A stretch of DNA of 64,000 nt from an uncultured Clostridia bacterium (GTDB taxonomy: Bacteria; Bacillota; Clostridia; Lachnospirales; Lachnospiraceae): contig CANDNA010000001.1 in assembly GCA_947385955.1 (NCBI GenBank), positions 103,065 to 167,064 of the forward strand. The letters run 5' to 3'. Each line of letters opens with the position of its first letter. Position 1 is the stretch's first letter. This document shows positions 1 through 7,578 of the stretch, piece after piece. Both the position numbers and the translations under genes were made by a program. Under the pieces are notes generated by a model. That model was not told the DNA's origin and did not search any database. It saw nothing but the letters and a program-made list of their open reading frames with translations.

Positions 1-50
1 CTGTGTAAGGACATCTGTCCTGATTCATCAAATTTTTGTATCTTTCTGTT

Positions 51-956
51 TTAAGCATTCCCCTGCATAATCCGGTCTGCCGATTTGCGGAAAATTTCCG
101 CAAAATAGGCATCGTCTGACAAAGAAGAATCTGTATAAAACCAGTCCGCATACTCCAGAAACGTTCCCCTTGCTTCTTCATCCATTATGTAAACCGCTGT
201 TCTCCCTGTATACAAATAGGTGTAATATTCTGATTCTGCATATTCCATAAATGCAAATATCATATGCCCTTCATCCTCATACAGGGAATCATAAAGCTCC
301 TGCAGATATCTGTGGGCTTCCTCATCCGTAATTGTCTCCCCCTTGCCGTCAAACGAATCACAGATCAGCAGATAGGGCTGCACCCCTGTCTGCGCATAAA
401 AATAGCCCATTGCCTCTTCCACCATCCGGGTATCCGAAATCCAGCCCAGTCTGTCATCCATCACCCGATCGCTTCGGATACAGGATCCCTCTGCCAGTTT
501 TTCCTTTCCCGGCTCCTGCATCGCCTCTTCCCTTTTTGCCTCATCCCCGTCCCGGCGTCCCGGCCAGTGTTGCTTTCCAAACACTTTATCCACATCGGCT
601 TCATCCATGCCGATTTCATTTTCCAGCCGGTCCAATACCATATATTCTTCCGTTTCCACCGTATTACCAAAAGGAGCCACGGCAGCAAACAACGCTGCCA
701 GAAGAAACAGCCCCGGCCCCATCCCCCATCCCGGACCGCCTCTGCCTCTGTGTCCACCGCCATTGCCGGAGGAAGGCGGATCGCCGCCGGAAGAATGATT
801 ACCCGAAAAACCGCCTCCAAAGCTGCCTCCGCCTCCGGAAAAACCGCCTCCGCCAAAACTGCCTCCGCCCCCGCCGGAGCTGTTGCCGCCTCCACCGCCT
901 CCCCTGTTTCGGATGCCTGCGCCAGGCCCCCGGCCCGAACCATCATTTCTGTCCAT
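51..956 (-). CDS. Gly-rich, single-pass membrane protein with TPM-like C-terminal domain
   Basis: 301 residues. The first ~70 residues are a low-complexity Gly/Ser stretch with FGGG/FSGGG repeats. One hydrophobic segment follows at about residues 80-95 (GPGLFLLAALFAAVAPF). The remaining ~170 residues are acidic and Tyr-rich, and the pattern 'FYAQTGVQPYLLICDSF ... YTGRTAVYIMD' resembles TPM/YgcG-type domains, which are linked to membrane protein quality control or phosphatase activity. The start is supported by AGAGGGGGA just upstream of the ATG. The Gly-rich end precedes the membrane helix, so it is probably intracellular or disordered. The family assignment rests on pattern resemblance only. 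No operon partner is visible. Confidence 0.6.
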   Translation of the reverse strand: MDRNDGSGRGPGAGIRNRGGGGGGNSSGGGGGSFGGGGFSGGGGSFGGGFSGNHSSGGDPPSSGNGGGHRGRGGPGWGMGPGLFLLAALFAAVAPFGNTVETEEYMVLDRLENEIGMDEADVDKVFGKQHWPGRRDGDEAKREEAMQEPGKEKLAEGSCIRSDRVMDDRLGWISDTRMVEEAMGYFYAQTGVQPYLLICDSFDGKGETITDEEAHRYLQELYDSLYEDEGHMIFAFMEYAESEYYTYLYTGRTAVYIMDEEARGTFLEYADWFYTDSSLSDDAYFAEIFRKSADRIMQGNA

Positions 957-1278
957 ATACTCCCCCTCTTTCCCTGCCCCGCCGGCTTTTGCCGGACTGC
1001 TTCATCAGGCTGCTTTTACCGGATGTCCGTCTGTGGCTCACAATAAGATCCTTTTTATTTTATCACATCCGCATCACCCGTGAAACACACTCTTACCCGC
1101 GGATGCAGATACATCTCCCATATTTTCTATTGTCCTAAACCGAAACCGCTGCTTTTTTGCCGCCGGGTAAAAAAGAAAGTCGTGTCAGACCTCCTGTCGT
1201 CAGGCCATTGCAGACAGAAGGCGCTGGCGCTGTTTTTGTTTACAGCATTTTCTTATGATCAACAGGAGGATTTTTTTA
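957..1278. other. Intergenic region without a recognisable gene
   Basis: About 320 bases between the divergent TPM-like gene and the deaminase remnant. The short open frames here lack ribosome binding sites and coding character. The only clear signal is the AGGAGG at about 1264-1269 serving the ATG at 1279. Confidence 0.5.
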
Positions 1279-1534
1279 TGAATCAGGATGAAATTTTTAT
1301 GAAAAAAGCCATAGAGTTATCCGCTCTGGCGCTATGGTATGGTCTCAACCGGGACGGCTGGTATATGCTGCCAGCAATATGGACCTGAATCGGATTTTTC
1401 ACGAAGAAGGCAGCAAATGCAGTGAAATGGTATTTGCCCACTCTCCTTACAGGCCCCGGGTGACAGCCGGCGTACTCAGAGAGGAAAGTCTGGAAATACT
1501 GAAACGGTACTTTACAAATCCGGAGCATTCCTGA
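1279..1534 (+). pseudogene. Nucleoside/CMP deaminase remnant with an internal deletion
   Basis: A good ribosome binding site (AACAGGAGG) precedes ATG 1279. It begins MNQDEIFMKKAIELSALAL, the usual N-terminus of small COG0590-type nucleoside deaminases. A second frame (from 1334) then gives VWSQPGRLVYAASNMDLNR and FAHSPYRPRVTAGVLREES, which match the C-terminal half of the same family. The middle, including the zinc-binding HAE and PCxxC motifs, is missing, and the two halves are joined out of frame around 1330-1340. An intact gene would be ~150 codons and only ~85 remain. It is therefore a deletion-frameshift pseudogene. Confidence 0.72.
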
Positions 1535-1717
1535 CAACAGCCCAGGTGGAATGATGCCAGAATATAAACGATACAAGTCAAAATAAGAAAATCCTGTCAC
1601 AGGCTGCAACACGCTGACTAAGCGGCTGAAACATGTGCCCTCTGACACAGAAAAACGCCTGGAAGCTGTGAAATCATCTCCGAATGGACGGTCAGCCCAA
1701 TGAAAGATACTTACAAG

Positions 1718-1751
1718 AAAGTGACCTACCTTTGGACGGGGCGGTCACTTT
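1718..1751. terminator. Hairpin, probable bidirectional terminator
   Basis: Perfect 9-bp stem AAAGTGACC (1718-1726) / GGTCACTTT (1743-1751). It is followed by a T run when read on the plus strand. Read on the minus strand it sits just after the dhaL-dhaK-VOC operon and the putative 37-codon ORF. Confidence 0.55.
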
Positions 1752-1858
1752 TTTGTGTGGTTTATGTACGCTATCAGAATCAATACAATGATTCCAGGAA
1801 TCATCAGAACAACAGAAAGCACAGGGCGGCACAAGACCGCCCCAACACTTTTCTGCAT
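1745..1858 (-). CDS. Putative small membrane peptide, 37 residues
   Basis: This ORF runs ATG 1858 to TGA 1745. It encodes a 37-residue peptide with one hydrophobic helix (VVLMIPGIIVLILIAYI) and a basic tail ending HTKK. Short hydrophobic peptide, Lys-rich end and hairpin at the stop codon recall the Firmicute 'putative holin-like toxin' sORFs. It starts 9 bases after the VOC gene stop, but the ribosome binding site is weak (AAGAGA). It may be a real toxin-like peptide, a leader or chance. Confidence 0.3.
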   Translation of the reverse strand: MQKSVGAVLCRPVLSVVLMIPGIIVLILIAYINHTKK

Positions 1859-1866
1859 TCTTCTGT

Positions 1867-2190
1867 TTATTTCTCTTCATACAGTTCCAGCACTGCGCCG
1901 TCTTTCCAGACAAAAGCAAGTCTGGCTTTGCCGCTGCCGGAATCCATCGGGCCGCAGATCACGCTGTCCGCATCCTCTATGTAATGTTCCAGATTGTCCA
2001 CTTTATAGGCCACATGAGGGTTGCGGTGAAGCACCTCCGGAAACGGTGTGCCTTCCTCGAATTTCAGATATTCTATTTTGTAGTCATAATCATCCACATT
2101 GCTGACCCAGAATTTTGCCCCTTCATTGTAGGTCATACCTGGTTTTTTGTTTGTAATCGGGATACCGATGTGCATATATTCCGCAGACAT
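1867..2190 (-). CDS. VOC (glyoxalase-fold) family protein
   Basis: 107 residues, the length of a single vicinal-oxygen-chelate domain pair. The beta-alpha-beta-beta-beta rhythm and the blocks PHVAYKVDNLEHYI and ARLAFVWKDGAVLELYEE fit VOC proteins. It begins 13 bases after the dhaK stop and is the last recognised gene of the dhaL-dhaK operon. This suggests it acts on the same carbonyl or triose substrate, for example as isomerase, epimerase or detoxifying enzyme. The substrate cannot be told from the sequence. Only some expected metal-ligand positions can be guessed. Confidence 0.65.
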   Translation of the reverse strand: MSAEYMHIGIPITNKKPGMTYNEGAKFWVSNVDDYDYKIEYLKFEEGTPFPEVLHRNPHVAYKVDNLEHYIEDADSVICGPMDSGSGKARLAFVWKDGAVLELYEEK

Positions 2191-2203
2191 TCTATTGCCT
2201 CCT

Positions 2204-3205
2204 TTATCGTTTGGTCAGATACGGCGTATGGCAGGGTGCATTCCACAGACGCAGGAGTTCCTCATCCATACGCGCCATAAACATCTGGAAACCGGCCTGT
2301 TCCTGTACGGTTAAAAGCTCGCCCACATAGTTGGCTACAATCTCTATATCCTGTTCTTTCAGGATTTCCTCACAACGGCGGTAAATAATCAACTGTTCCA
2401 TCAAGGTGGTCGCGCCGGAACCGTTGATAATCAGCATAACCTTCTCGCCTTTCTTGATCCCGATGTCTTTTACCAGTGCATTCACCATAATTTCCGCTGT
2501 TTCATCCGCAGATTTCATAGGCTGGCGCCCGCCGCCGCCTTCCCCGTGCTGCCCCATGCCGATCTCCATATCTTCTTCCCCCAGATCAGCCAGCGCCGCA
2601 CCGGTAGAAGGATGGGTCGCGCCTCTCACAGCTACTGCCAGCGTAGCCATATTGTCGGCAAAGCGCTGTGTCACCTCTGCAACCTCCTCCAGGCTCCTGC
2701 CTTCAGCCGCAGCCGCACCGGCAATCTTGTAGGCGGGAATACATCCTACCAGACCCCGGCGGTCATCCGCATTCTCACGGGGCGCATTGGACACGTCCTC
2801 CTGTGTCACTACCTTTATCACATGCAGTCCCTGCTTCTTACACTGCTTCATCGTCAGATTACCGGTCAGCATATCCCCCGCATGATTCAGCACAATATAC
2901 AGAACACCCTTTCCCTTGTCCGCCAGCTTGATGGCATCCACACACGCCTGCGGGCCGGGCGCTGCAAAGACATCGCCCACGACCGAAATATCCACCATGC
3001 CTTCTCCCACAAAACCGGATATGGCAGGCTCATGGCCGGAGCCGCCCTGTGTCACAACCGTCACCCGGTCCGCTTTCTCCAGCCCCCGGTTGATGATCAT
3101 ATTGTCCTCACCCCGGTACAGAATATCCCGGTTGGCTGCTGCCAGACCATCCAGCGCCTCTGTGGTCAGATTTTCCGGGTTGTTGATAAACTTTTTCATT
3201 TTCAT
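2204..3205 (-). CDS. dhaK: Dihydroxyacetone kinase subunit DhaK
   Basis: 333 residues, the full length for DhaK, the substrate-binding subunit that holds dihydroxyacetone covalently on a histidine. The GGSGHEP motif (near residue 57) and MGQHGEGG with the substrate-binding His at about residue 220 are present. An AGGAGG lies 9 bases before the ATG. It follows dhaL by 45 bases. No DhaM phosphotransferase gene is visible, so the phosphoryl donor (PTS or ATP) is unresolved. Members of this family also phosphorylate other short-chain ketoses, so the exact substrate remains open. Confidence 0.93.
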   Translation of the reverse strand: MKMKKFINNPENLTTEALDGLAAANRDILYRGEDNMIINRGLEKADRVTVVTQGGSGHEPAISGFVGEGMVDISVVGDVFAAPGPQACVDAIKLADKGKGVLYIVLNHAGDMLTGNLTMKQCKKQGLHVIKVVTQEDVSNAPRENADDRRGLVGCIPAYKIAGAAAAEGRSLEEVAEVTQRFADNMATLAVAVRGATHPSTGAALADLGEEDMEIGMGQHGEGGGGRQPMKSADETAEIMVNALVKDIGIKKGEKVMLIINGSGATTLMEQLIIYRRCEEILKEQDIEIVANYVGELLTVQEQAGFQMFMARMDEELLRLWNAPCHTPYLTKR

Positions 3206-3250
3206 TGGCCATGCCCTCCTTATTCCGAATCTCTTTTACAACGACAAATC

Positions 3251-3880
3251 TTATAACACGCCTGCACCTTCCGCCAGCCCGCGGATAAACAGCGATGCCG
3301 ATACCGCCCCTGCATCAGGGGTGCCAATGGTCTGTTCCTTATAACTGCGGGCACGTCCGAACTTAGCCACAAAGCCTTCACTGGCTTTTGCACCTGCCTG
3401 GGCAGCATCCGCTGCCGCTACCAGAATCGCCCGGATGTCTCCTTCTGCAGACTGCGCTGCCTCCACCGCCGGAATCAACGCATCCATCATAGTCTTGTCG
3501 CCCACCTTTGCCGTGGTAATATCTCCCAGTTCCTGTAAAATGCCTGCAAACATCCTGCGCAGGCCCCCTTCATCCAATTCCTTCTCGTCCTCTTCCAGCA
3601 GTACACCCAGTCCGCTGATCAGTGCACCATACAGCGGGCCTGCCGAGCCGCCCCGGACTTCCATAGCAGCCATCCCCAGATCATCCAGAAACGCCGGTAT
3701 GGAACGCTCTCCCCACCGGGGCACCTGCTCTGTAATCAGCCGGGCAATCTTATTCATCGTAATGCCGTGGTCTCCGTCCCCGAAGCGGGAATCAATTTCG
3801 CAAAGCCGATCTGAATGCTCCGACAGCAGCCGTGCGGCGCCAAGCAGCATAGCGGCAACTGCCTCCCGGTCCAAAATCAT
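3251..3880 (-). CDS. dhaL: Dihydroxyacetone kinase subunit DhaL
   Basis: 209 residues from ATG 3880. This start is preferred over the upstream ATG at 3910 because GGGAGG precedes it and the protein then begins MILDREAV, as is usual for the family. DhaL binds the nucleotide and transfers phosphate to the ketose held by DhaK. The Mg-binding signature RFGDGDHGITM is present near residue 30, and RGGSAGPLYG, the conserved helix-capping loop, near residue 80. It is the first gene of the operon, behind a consensus promoter (3954-3981). Confidence 0.92.
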   Translation of the reverse strand: MILDREAVAAMLLGAARLLSEHSDRLCEIDSRFGDGDHGITMNKIARLITEQVPRWGERSIPAFLDDLGMAAMEVRGGSAGPLYGALISGLGVLLEEDEKELDEGGLRRMFAGILQELGDITTAKVGDKTMMDALIPAVEAAQSAEGDIRAILVAAADAAQAGAKASEGFVAKFGRARSYKEQTIGTPDAGAVSASLFIRGLAEGAGVL

Positions 3881-3925
3881 GATGCATCCCTCCCTGATAC
3901 CAAATCCCATTTACCTTCCACAGGA

Positions 3926-3941
3926 TTGCACAAAAGTTCAA
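3926..3941. promoter_or_regulatory. Inverted repeat in the dhaL leader
   Basis: TTGcAC-AAAA-GTtCAA (3926-3941) is an interrupted inverted repeat just downstream of the -10 box. It could be a second operator for the adjacent SorC regulator. This is inferred from symmetry and position only. Confidence 0.35.
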
Positions 3942-3953
3942 TAGATACTTTTT

Positions 3954-3981
3954 ATTATAATATTTATGTTACAAATGTCAA
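3954..3981 (-). promoter_or_regulatory. Sigma-A promoter of the dhaL-dhaK-VOC operon
   Basis: On the minus strand TTGACA (3976-3981), a 16-base spacer, and TATAAT (3954-3959). Both hexamers match consensus. The promoter lies ~75 bases before the dhaL start. Confidence 0.8.
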
Positions 3982-3990
3982 TATAAATCC

Positions 3991-4010
3991 TTATTTTTGT
4001 ACAAAAATAA
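3991..4010. promoter_or_regulatory. Perfect 20-bp palindrome, candidate SorC operator
   Basis: A fully symmetric palindrome with core TTTTTGTACAAAAA lies 9 bases upstream of the -35 box, between the SorC gene and the operon it probably controls. SorC-family regulators bind palindromic or repeated sites as tetramers. The assignment is inference from symmetry and position. Confidence 0.55.
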
Positions 4011-4043
4011 ATTTCTATTTTTCCTTTTTTCATAATGAATGCA

Positions 4044-4086
4044 CAAAAAAATAACTGCATTGCCGTTCCATCCTTGCAATGCAGTT
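4044..4086 (-). terminator. Rho-independent terminator of the SorC gene
   Basis: 11-bp perfect stem AACTGCATTGC/GCAATGCAGTT (4053-4063 and 4076-4086), followed on the minus strand by ATTTTTTTGT. It separates the regulator transcript from the dhaL promoter. Confidence 0.9.
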
Positions 4087-4111
4087 ACATATGTTACTTT
4101 TTCATATTTTC

Positions 4112-5047
4112 TTATGGCGCTTCCAGAAGTCCCTGTACCAGACCGGCCCGGGCCACAATATGTGTGAAATATCCGCTGTGTAAAGCACCCCGGAGTGCAC
4201 GGACACTGGTGTTGGCAGAACATACCCCCACCACATTGGTACAGCGTTTCAGAAGTTCCCGGGGTATCTGAATGGCAAAATCCTGTTCCGAACAGATTAT
4301 ATTCCCCTTCTCATTGTAATAATAAGCCAGCAGACGGCCGCAGGCATGCTGTTCCTGCAGACGGTTCCCATAACGGGCTACGGAAGCAAAATCCGGCGTG
4401 GAAGGATAATTGCTGATATTGACCAGCGCCGTATCCATCTGTTCCCACACCCTGCAGATCTGATGATATAACTCTGTGGAACACAATACCTGCTTTTCAT
4501 CCAGACTTTCCGGCAGGGCCGGCAGATAGAGGAAATGAGGGCCGGCATCCAGATACTGCGCCAGAAGGCGCACATTTTCATTGGAATGGTAATTGCGGAT
4601 CGGGAAACCAGCGTTTCCCACCAGCGGGCAGATCTCCTGTACACTGCTTTCCGGCCGGGGATTCTCTTCCAGCCAGGTCACAAGCTGCCCCACAAAATAC
4701 CCCCATCCCACTCCCAGACGGCAGGTTTTCAAATCCTGCAAAAGCTCCGCCGCTCCCTGAGACAGACGCCGGTTGGTCAGCCGGTCATCTCCTGCATCTT
4801 CAATCACCCGGCCGCCCTTAAGGGAATGCAGCCGGCAAACCCTCCGGAAAAGTCCGTCTGCCTGACTGTCAGGTTCATGGACTGTAATTTCCACCACCCC
4901 CAGCGCTCTGGCTTCTGACAGCATACGGCTGACCATAGGACGGGAAATCCCCATTTCTTTTGCAATGTCACTCTGTTTCTGATTGTCCAGATAATAACGG
5001 CGGGCCACATATGCCAGACGCTGCTGTTTTTTATCAGTCCGTTCCAT
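4112..5047 (-). CDS. SorC/DeoR-type sugar-binding transcriptional regulator
   Basis: 311 residues from ATG 5047, giving the family start MERTDKKQQRLAYVARRYYL; in-frame ATGs at 5095 and 5176 are possible but would add an atypical N-terminus. The N-terminal helix-turn-helix reads SDIAKEMGISRPMVSRML (about residues 25-42). The rest is the SorC C-terminal effector domain, which binds a sugar phosphate. The divided position upstream of dhaL-dhaK, with its own terminator and a palindrome at the operon promoter, suggests it controls that operon in response to a triose or ketose phosphate. Confidence 0.88.
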   Translation of the reverse strand: MERTDKKQQRLAYVARRYYLDNQKQSDIAKEMGISRPMVSRMLSEARALGVVEITVHEPDSQADGLFRRVCRLHSLKGGRVIEDAGDDRLTNRRLSQGAAELLQDLKTCRLGVGWGYFVGQLVTWLEENPRPESSVQEICPLVGNAGFPIRNYHSNENVRLLAQYLDAGPHFLYLPALPESLDEKQVLCSTELYHQICRVWEQMDTALVNISNYPSTPDFASVARYGNRLQEQHACGRLLAYYYNEKGNIICSEQDFAIQIPRELLKRCTNVVGVCSANTSVRALRGALHSGYFTHIVARAGLVQGLLEAP

Positions 5048-5228
5048 GCCCTGCTCTGCTCCCTTCCTGTTCCGGTTTTGGATAGCAGTCTCCATTTTTA
5101 TTTCCTTCCGCTTTTTTATATCTTCTAAAGCAAGCCGAAACTGCCGCAGGCAATCCTGTACCTTACTCCATTTCAAAAGAAATACATTATCAGGATTTTG
5201 GTATTAAAATGCCTTTTTATTATATCAC

Positions 5229-5338
5229 ATGTCGTCAGCCGTCAGGCTGCCGACCTACGCGCACATCAGTGCGCTTCCTATTATATCATGTCGTCAGCCG
5301 TCAGGCTGCCGACCTACGCGCACATCAGTGCGCTTCCT
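5229..5338. repeat. Tandem 59-bp repeat, two copies, each with two hairpins
   Basis: An identical 51-base unit occurs at 5229-5279 and 5288-5338 (period 59). Each unit contains GTCGtCAGCC-gtca-GGCTGcCGAC and GCGCAC-atca-GTGCGC, two hairpin-forming palindromes. Each copy is preceded by TTATATCA, which reads as TGATATAA on the minus strand. It lies upstream of the SorC gene and could be a duplicated regulatory RNA or cruciform element. Confidence 0.75.
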
Positions 5339-5491
5339 TAATCATATCATAAAAAGGCCTCGAAAGATAGATGGCATAAAAATCGTTCCTTTTCTCTTTC
5401 GTGTTGGCAGTTTCGACCACCAACGATCTCACCAATGGCTTCTTAAAAAGGAAAATTGGTTATGACATAATCAGTGCAATAAACCGGTTAT

Positions 5492-5502
5492 ATACGTTGT
5501 AT
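5492..5502. promoter_or_regulatory. Inverted repeat upstream of the MarR promoter
   Basis: ATAC-GTT-GTAT (5492-5502) upstream of the -35 box is echoed by ATACGTAT at 5582-5589, just before the ribosome binding site. The pair could be MarR autoregulatory operators. Inference from symmetry only. Confidence 0.35.
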
Positions 5503-5519
5503 TAAATGATTTTTGACTG

Positions 5520-5548
5520 TTGACAATCGCTTCTCCGTGCACTATAAT
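5520..5548 (+). promoter_or_regulatory. Sigma-A promoter of the marR-tauE operon
   Basis: TTGACA (5520-5525), 17-base spacer, TATAAT (5543-5548). It is a perfect consensus promoter 54 bases before the MarR start. Confidence 0.88.
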
Positions 5549-5601
5549 ACTTCAAAAATGAATAATCCAAAAAAAGAATATATACGTATGGAGGATGAGA
5601 T

Positions 5602-6036
5602 ATGAATCCGAATATTGAGATATTCAGAAAAATCCCACTGGCATATAGCGCAGTATGCAAACCGTTTTGCAAAGAGTTAAATCTTCCACAAACGGCCTTC
5701 GACATATTGATGTTTCTTGGGAACAATCCCACCTACAAAACAGCCAGCGATATCGTAGAGGTACGCCATATTAAAGCAAATCTGGTATCCGTCCATGTGG
5801 AGCGTCTGGTACATGAGGGATACCTGATAAGGCGTTCGGTAAAGGGCGACCGCCGCAAAACAGAACTGCTTTGTACAGACAAAGCTCAGCCTGTGATCGA
5901 ACAGGGGCGGCGGATCCAAAATTCTTTTATAGAGAGGCTGTTTTCCAACACAGATGATAATATGCGAGATACGTTTTATAGTGTGATGTGCATGATTGAG
6001 GAAAGTTTAGACACAATTTTAGAGGAGGAACAGTAA
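5602..6036 (+). CDS. MarR-family transcriptional regulator
   Basis: 144 residues, the usual MarR length. A winged helix-turn-helix spans about residues 25-95, with recognition-helix region VRHIKANLVSVHVERLVHEG and wing IRRSVKGDRRKTELL. GGAGGA lies 7 bases before the ATG. The downstream exporter begins 3 bases after the stop, so the pair is co-transcribed. MarR proteins usually repress the linked exporter until a small ligand binds. Flanking ATAC palindromes around the promoter are candidate operators. Confidence 0.88.
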   Translation: MNPNIEIFRKIPLAYSAVCKPFCKELNLPQTAFDILMFLGNNPTYKTASDIVEVRHIKANLVSVHVERLVHEGYLIRRSVKGDRRKTELLCTDKAQPVIEQGRRIQNSFIERLFSNTDDNMRDTFYSVMCMIEESLDTILEEEQ

Positions 6037-6039
6037 TAT

Positions 6040-6816
6040 ATGGAAATCTTGTTGACGATTTTTGTAACATTTTTTGCAGGTATGGGTGCTGGACTCGGCA
6101 CCGGTTTTGCCGGAATGAGCGCCGCTGCGGTCATCAGTCCAATGCTGATTACTTTTTTGAATATCGACCCATACATGGCAGTGGGAATTGCACTTTCATC
6201 AGACGTGTTAGCCAGTGCGGTTTCAGCTTACACCTACCATAAGAACAAAAATCTGGACATAAAAAATGGATTGGTTATGATGGCCAGTGTGTTAACCTTT
6301 ACGGTAGTTGGCAGCTATGTGGCAAGCCTTGTTCCCTCAACAACGATGGGCAGCTTTTCTGTATTTATGACATTCATCCTTGGTGTCAAATTCATTGTGA
6401 AGCCTGTCATGACCACCAAAGAATCTATGAAGGATATATCCGCCAAAAAACGTGTGCTTCAGTCCTTGCTTTGCGGCGTTTTAATTGGCTTTATCTGCGG
6501 CTTCGTAGGCGCAGGCGGCGGTATGATGATGCTTTTGATTCTGACAAGCGTTCTGGGGTATGAGTTAAAAACAGCTGTGGGAACCAGCGTGTTCATTATG
6601 ACGTTTACTGCGTTTACAGGTACGCTGTCCCATTTCGCGATCGGAGGCATACCAGATATGCTGACGTGGGCACTGTGCGTGATCTTCACACTTTTATGGG
6701 CACGCATAGCCGCTGTATTTGCCAATAAAGCACAGCCCAAGACACTGAATCGTGCTACCGGTATCGTGTTGGCGATTCTTGGAATTATCATTATGGGATT
6801 CCGATTCCTGAACTGA
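6040..6816 (+). CDS. TauE/SafE (DUF81) family anion exporter
   Basis: 258 residues with about eight hydrophobic segments and the family's two Gly-rich repeats (TFFAGMGAGLGTGFAGM near residue 8; GFICGFVGAGGGMMML near residue 150). TauE/SafE proteins move sulfite, sulfonates or related organic anions across the inner membrane. GAGGAGG lies just before the start, overlapping the MarR 3' end. Substrate is unknown. Control by the adjacent MarR regulator is the natural inference. Confidence 0.85.
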   Translation: MEILLTIFVTFFAGMGAGLGTGFAGMSAAAVISPMLITFLNIDPYMAVGIALSSDVLASAVSAYTYHKNKNLDIKNGLVMMASVLTFTVVGSYVASLVPSTTMGSFSVFMTFILGVKFIVKPVMTTKESMKDISAKKRVLQSLLCGVLIGFICGFVGAGGGMMMLLILTSVLGYELKTAVGTSVFIMTFTAFTGTLSHFAIGGIPDMLTWALCVIFTLLWARIAAVFANKAQPKTLNRATGIVLAILGIIIMGFRFLN

Positions 6817-6994
6817 ACGGTTTTCTGTCATTTTAACAATGAGGAAATTTTATAAGCGTTTCTCAACACAAAATGGAAAAGGGAATAAAAATTTGCCATA
6901 CAGATATGATTCGAAAAAGAGTGTTTGTATCTGTCAATCTTTTCCTCCCTGTGCTATACTCTGTCTGAACAGAAAATCACAGGAGGAAAACATA

Positions 6995-7213
6995 ATGAGC
7001 AAATATGAACCATTATGGGAACATGTAAAACAGGACAGCCGTGATTCTTTCCGGTTGTCCTTTGATGAAATACAAACCATTGCCGGCATACCAATTGACC
7101 ATTCCTTTTTAAAATACAAAAAAGAATTGACCGCATATGGGTATCAGGTCGGAAAAATATCCATGAAGGAACAGAATGTCCTGTTCAACAAAATCACACG
7201 ATCCCCCTCCTGA
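6995..7213 (+). CDS. Small conserved protein (DUF7662-like)
   Basis: 72 residues from ATG 6995, preceded by CACAGGAGG. An upstream in-frame ATG at 6839 is rejected because it lacks a binding site and crosses the promoter region. It begins MSKYEPLWEHVK and contains LSFDEIQTIAGIPIDHSF and KYKKELTAYGYQVGKI. This pattern is familiar from small standalone proteins of Firmicutes of unknown role, possibly a DNA- or protein-binding fold. TATACT at about 6955 may be its -10 box. Confidence 0.65.
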   Translation: MSKYEPLWEHVKQDSRDSFRLSFDEIQTIAGIPIDHSFLKYKKELTAYGYQVGKISMKEQNVLFNKITRSPS

Positions 7214-7451
7214 TTCCTGTTTCGGAAAAATCCGTCAGATTGGTATGGACCTTTTTCCTGAGATCAGGCCCTATATCGCCGACCATACCATAGACGCCAT
7301 TGTCTTTCAGAATCTGGAAGCCCAGGCCCACCTGGCCTGCCGCCTCTTATTTGAAAAGATGTGCTATGGCCGGGAAATCACCCGGAGTAAATACTACTCC
7401 AAACTGGAAATCGTTATGGCCGGAAACCTGGAGTATTTTGCAGAGCCATAA
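7214..7451 (+). pseudogene. Degenerate or orphan ORF fragment
   Basis: An open frame ending at 7451 codes for FPEIRPYIADHTIDAIVFQNLE and FEKMCYGREITRSKYYSKLE. It looks like real helical protein but has no start codon with a binding site, since its only ATG lies inside the preceding gene. It may be the 3' remnant of a truncated gene. Family not recognised. Confidence 0.3.
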
Positions 7452-7487
7452 AAAATTTTTGAAAAGGAATCCCCCGTATAACAAAAG

Positions 7488-7528
7488 AGGCTTTTCGAAG
7501 CACCCCTGCACTTCGAAAAGCCTTTTTT
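7488..7528 (+). terminator. Strong rho-independent terminator
   Basis: 13-bp perfect stem AGGCTTTTCGAAG (7488-7500) / CTTCGAAAAGCCT (7511-7523) followed by TTTTT. Confidence 0.92.
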
Positions 7529-7578
7529 ACTCTGTTCTTATCATTTGCCTGAATGAAAAGCCTGCCTATGCCTATATC

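Noticed and set aside
264..1138. Pro- and Arg-rich plus-strand ORFs
   Set aside because: They overlap the Gly-rich coding sequence in antisense; Gly codons read backwards give Pro/Ala-rich products.
5229..5338. Short CRISPR-like array
   Set aside because: Only two copies, 8-base intervals instead of 30-40 base spacers, hairpins inside the unit, and no cas genes.
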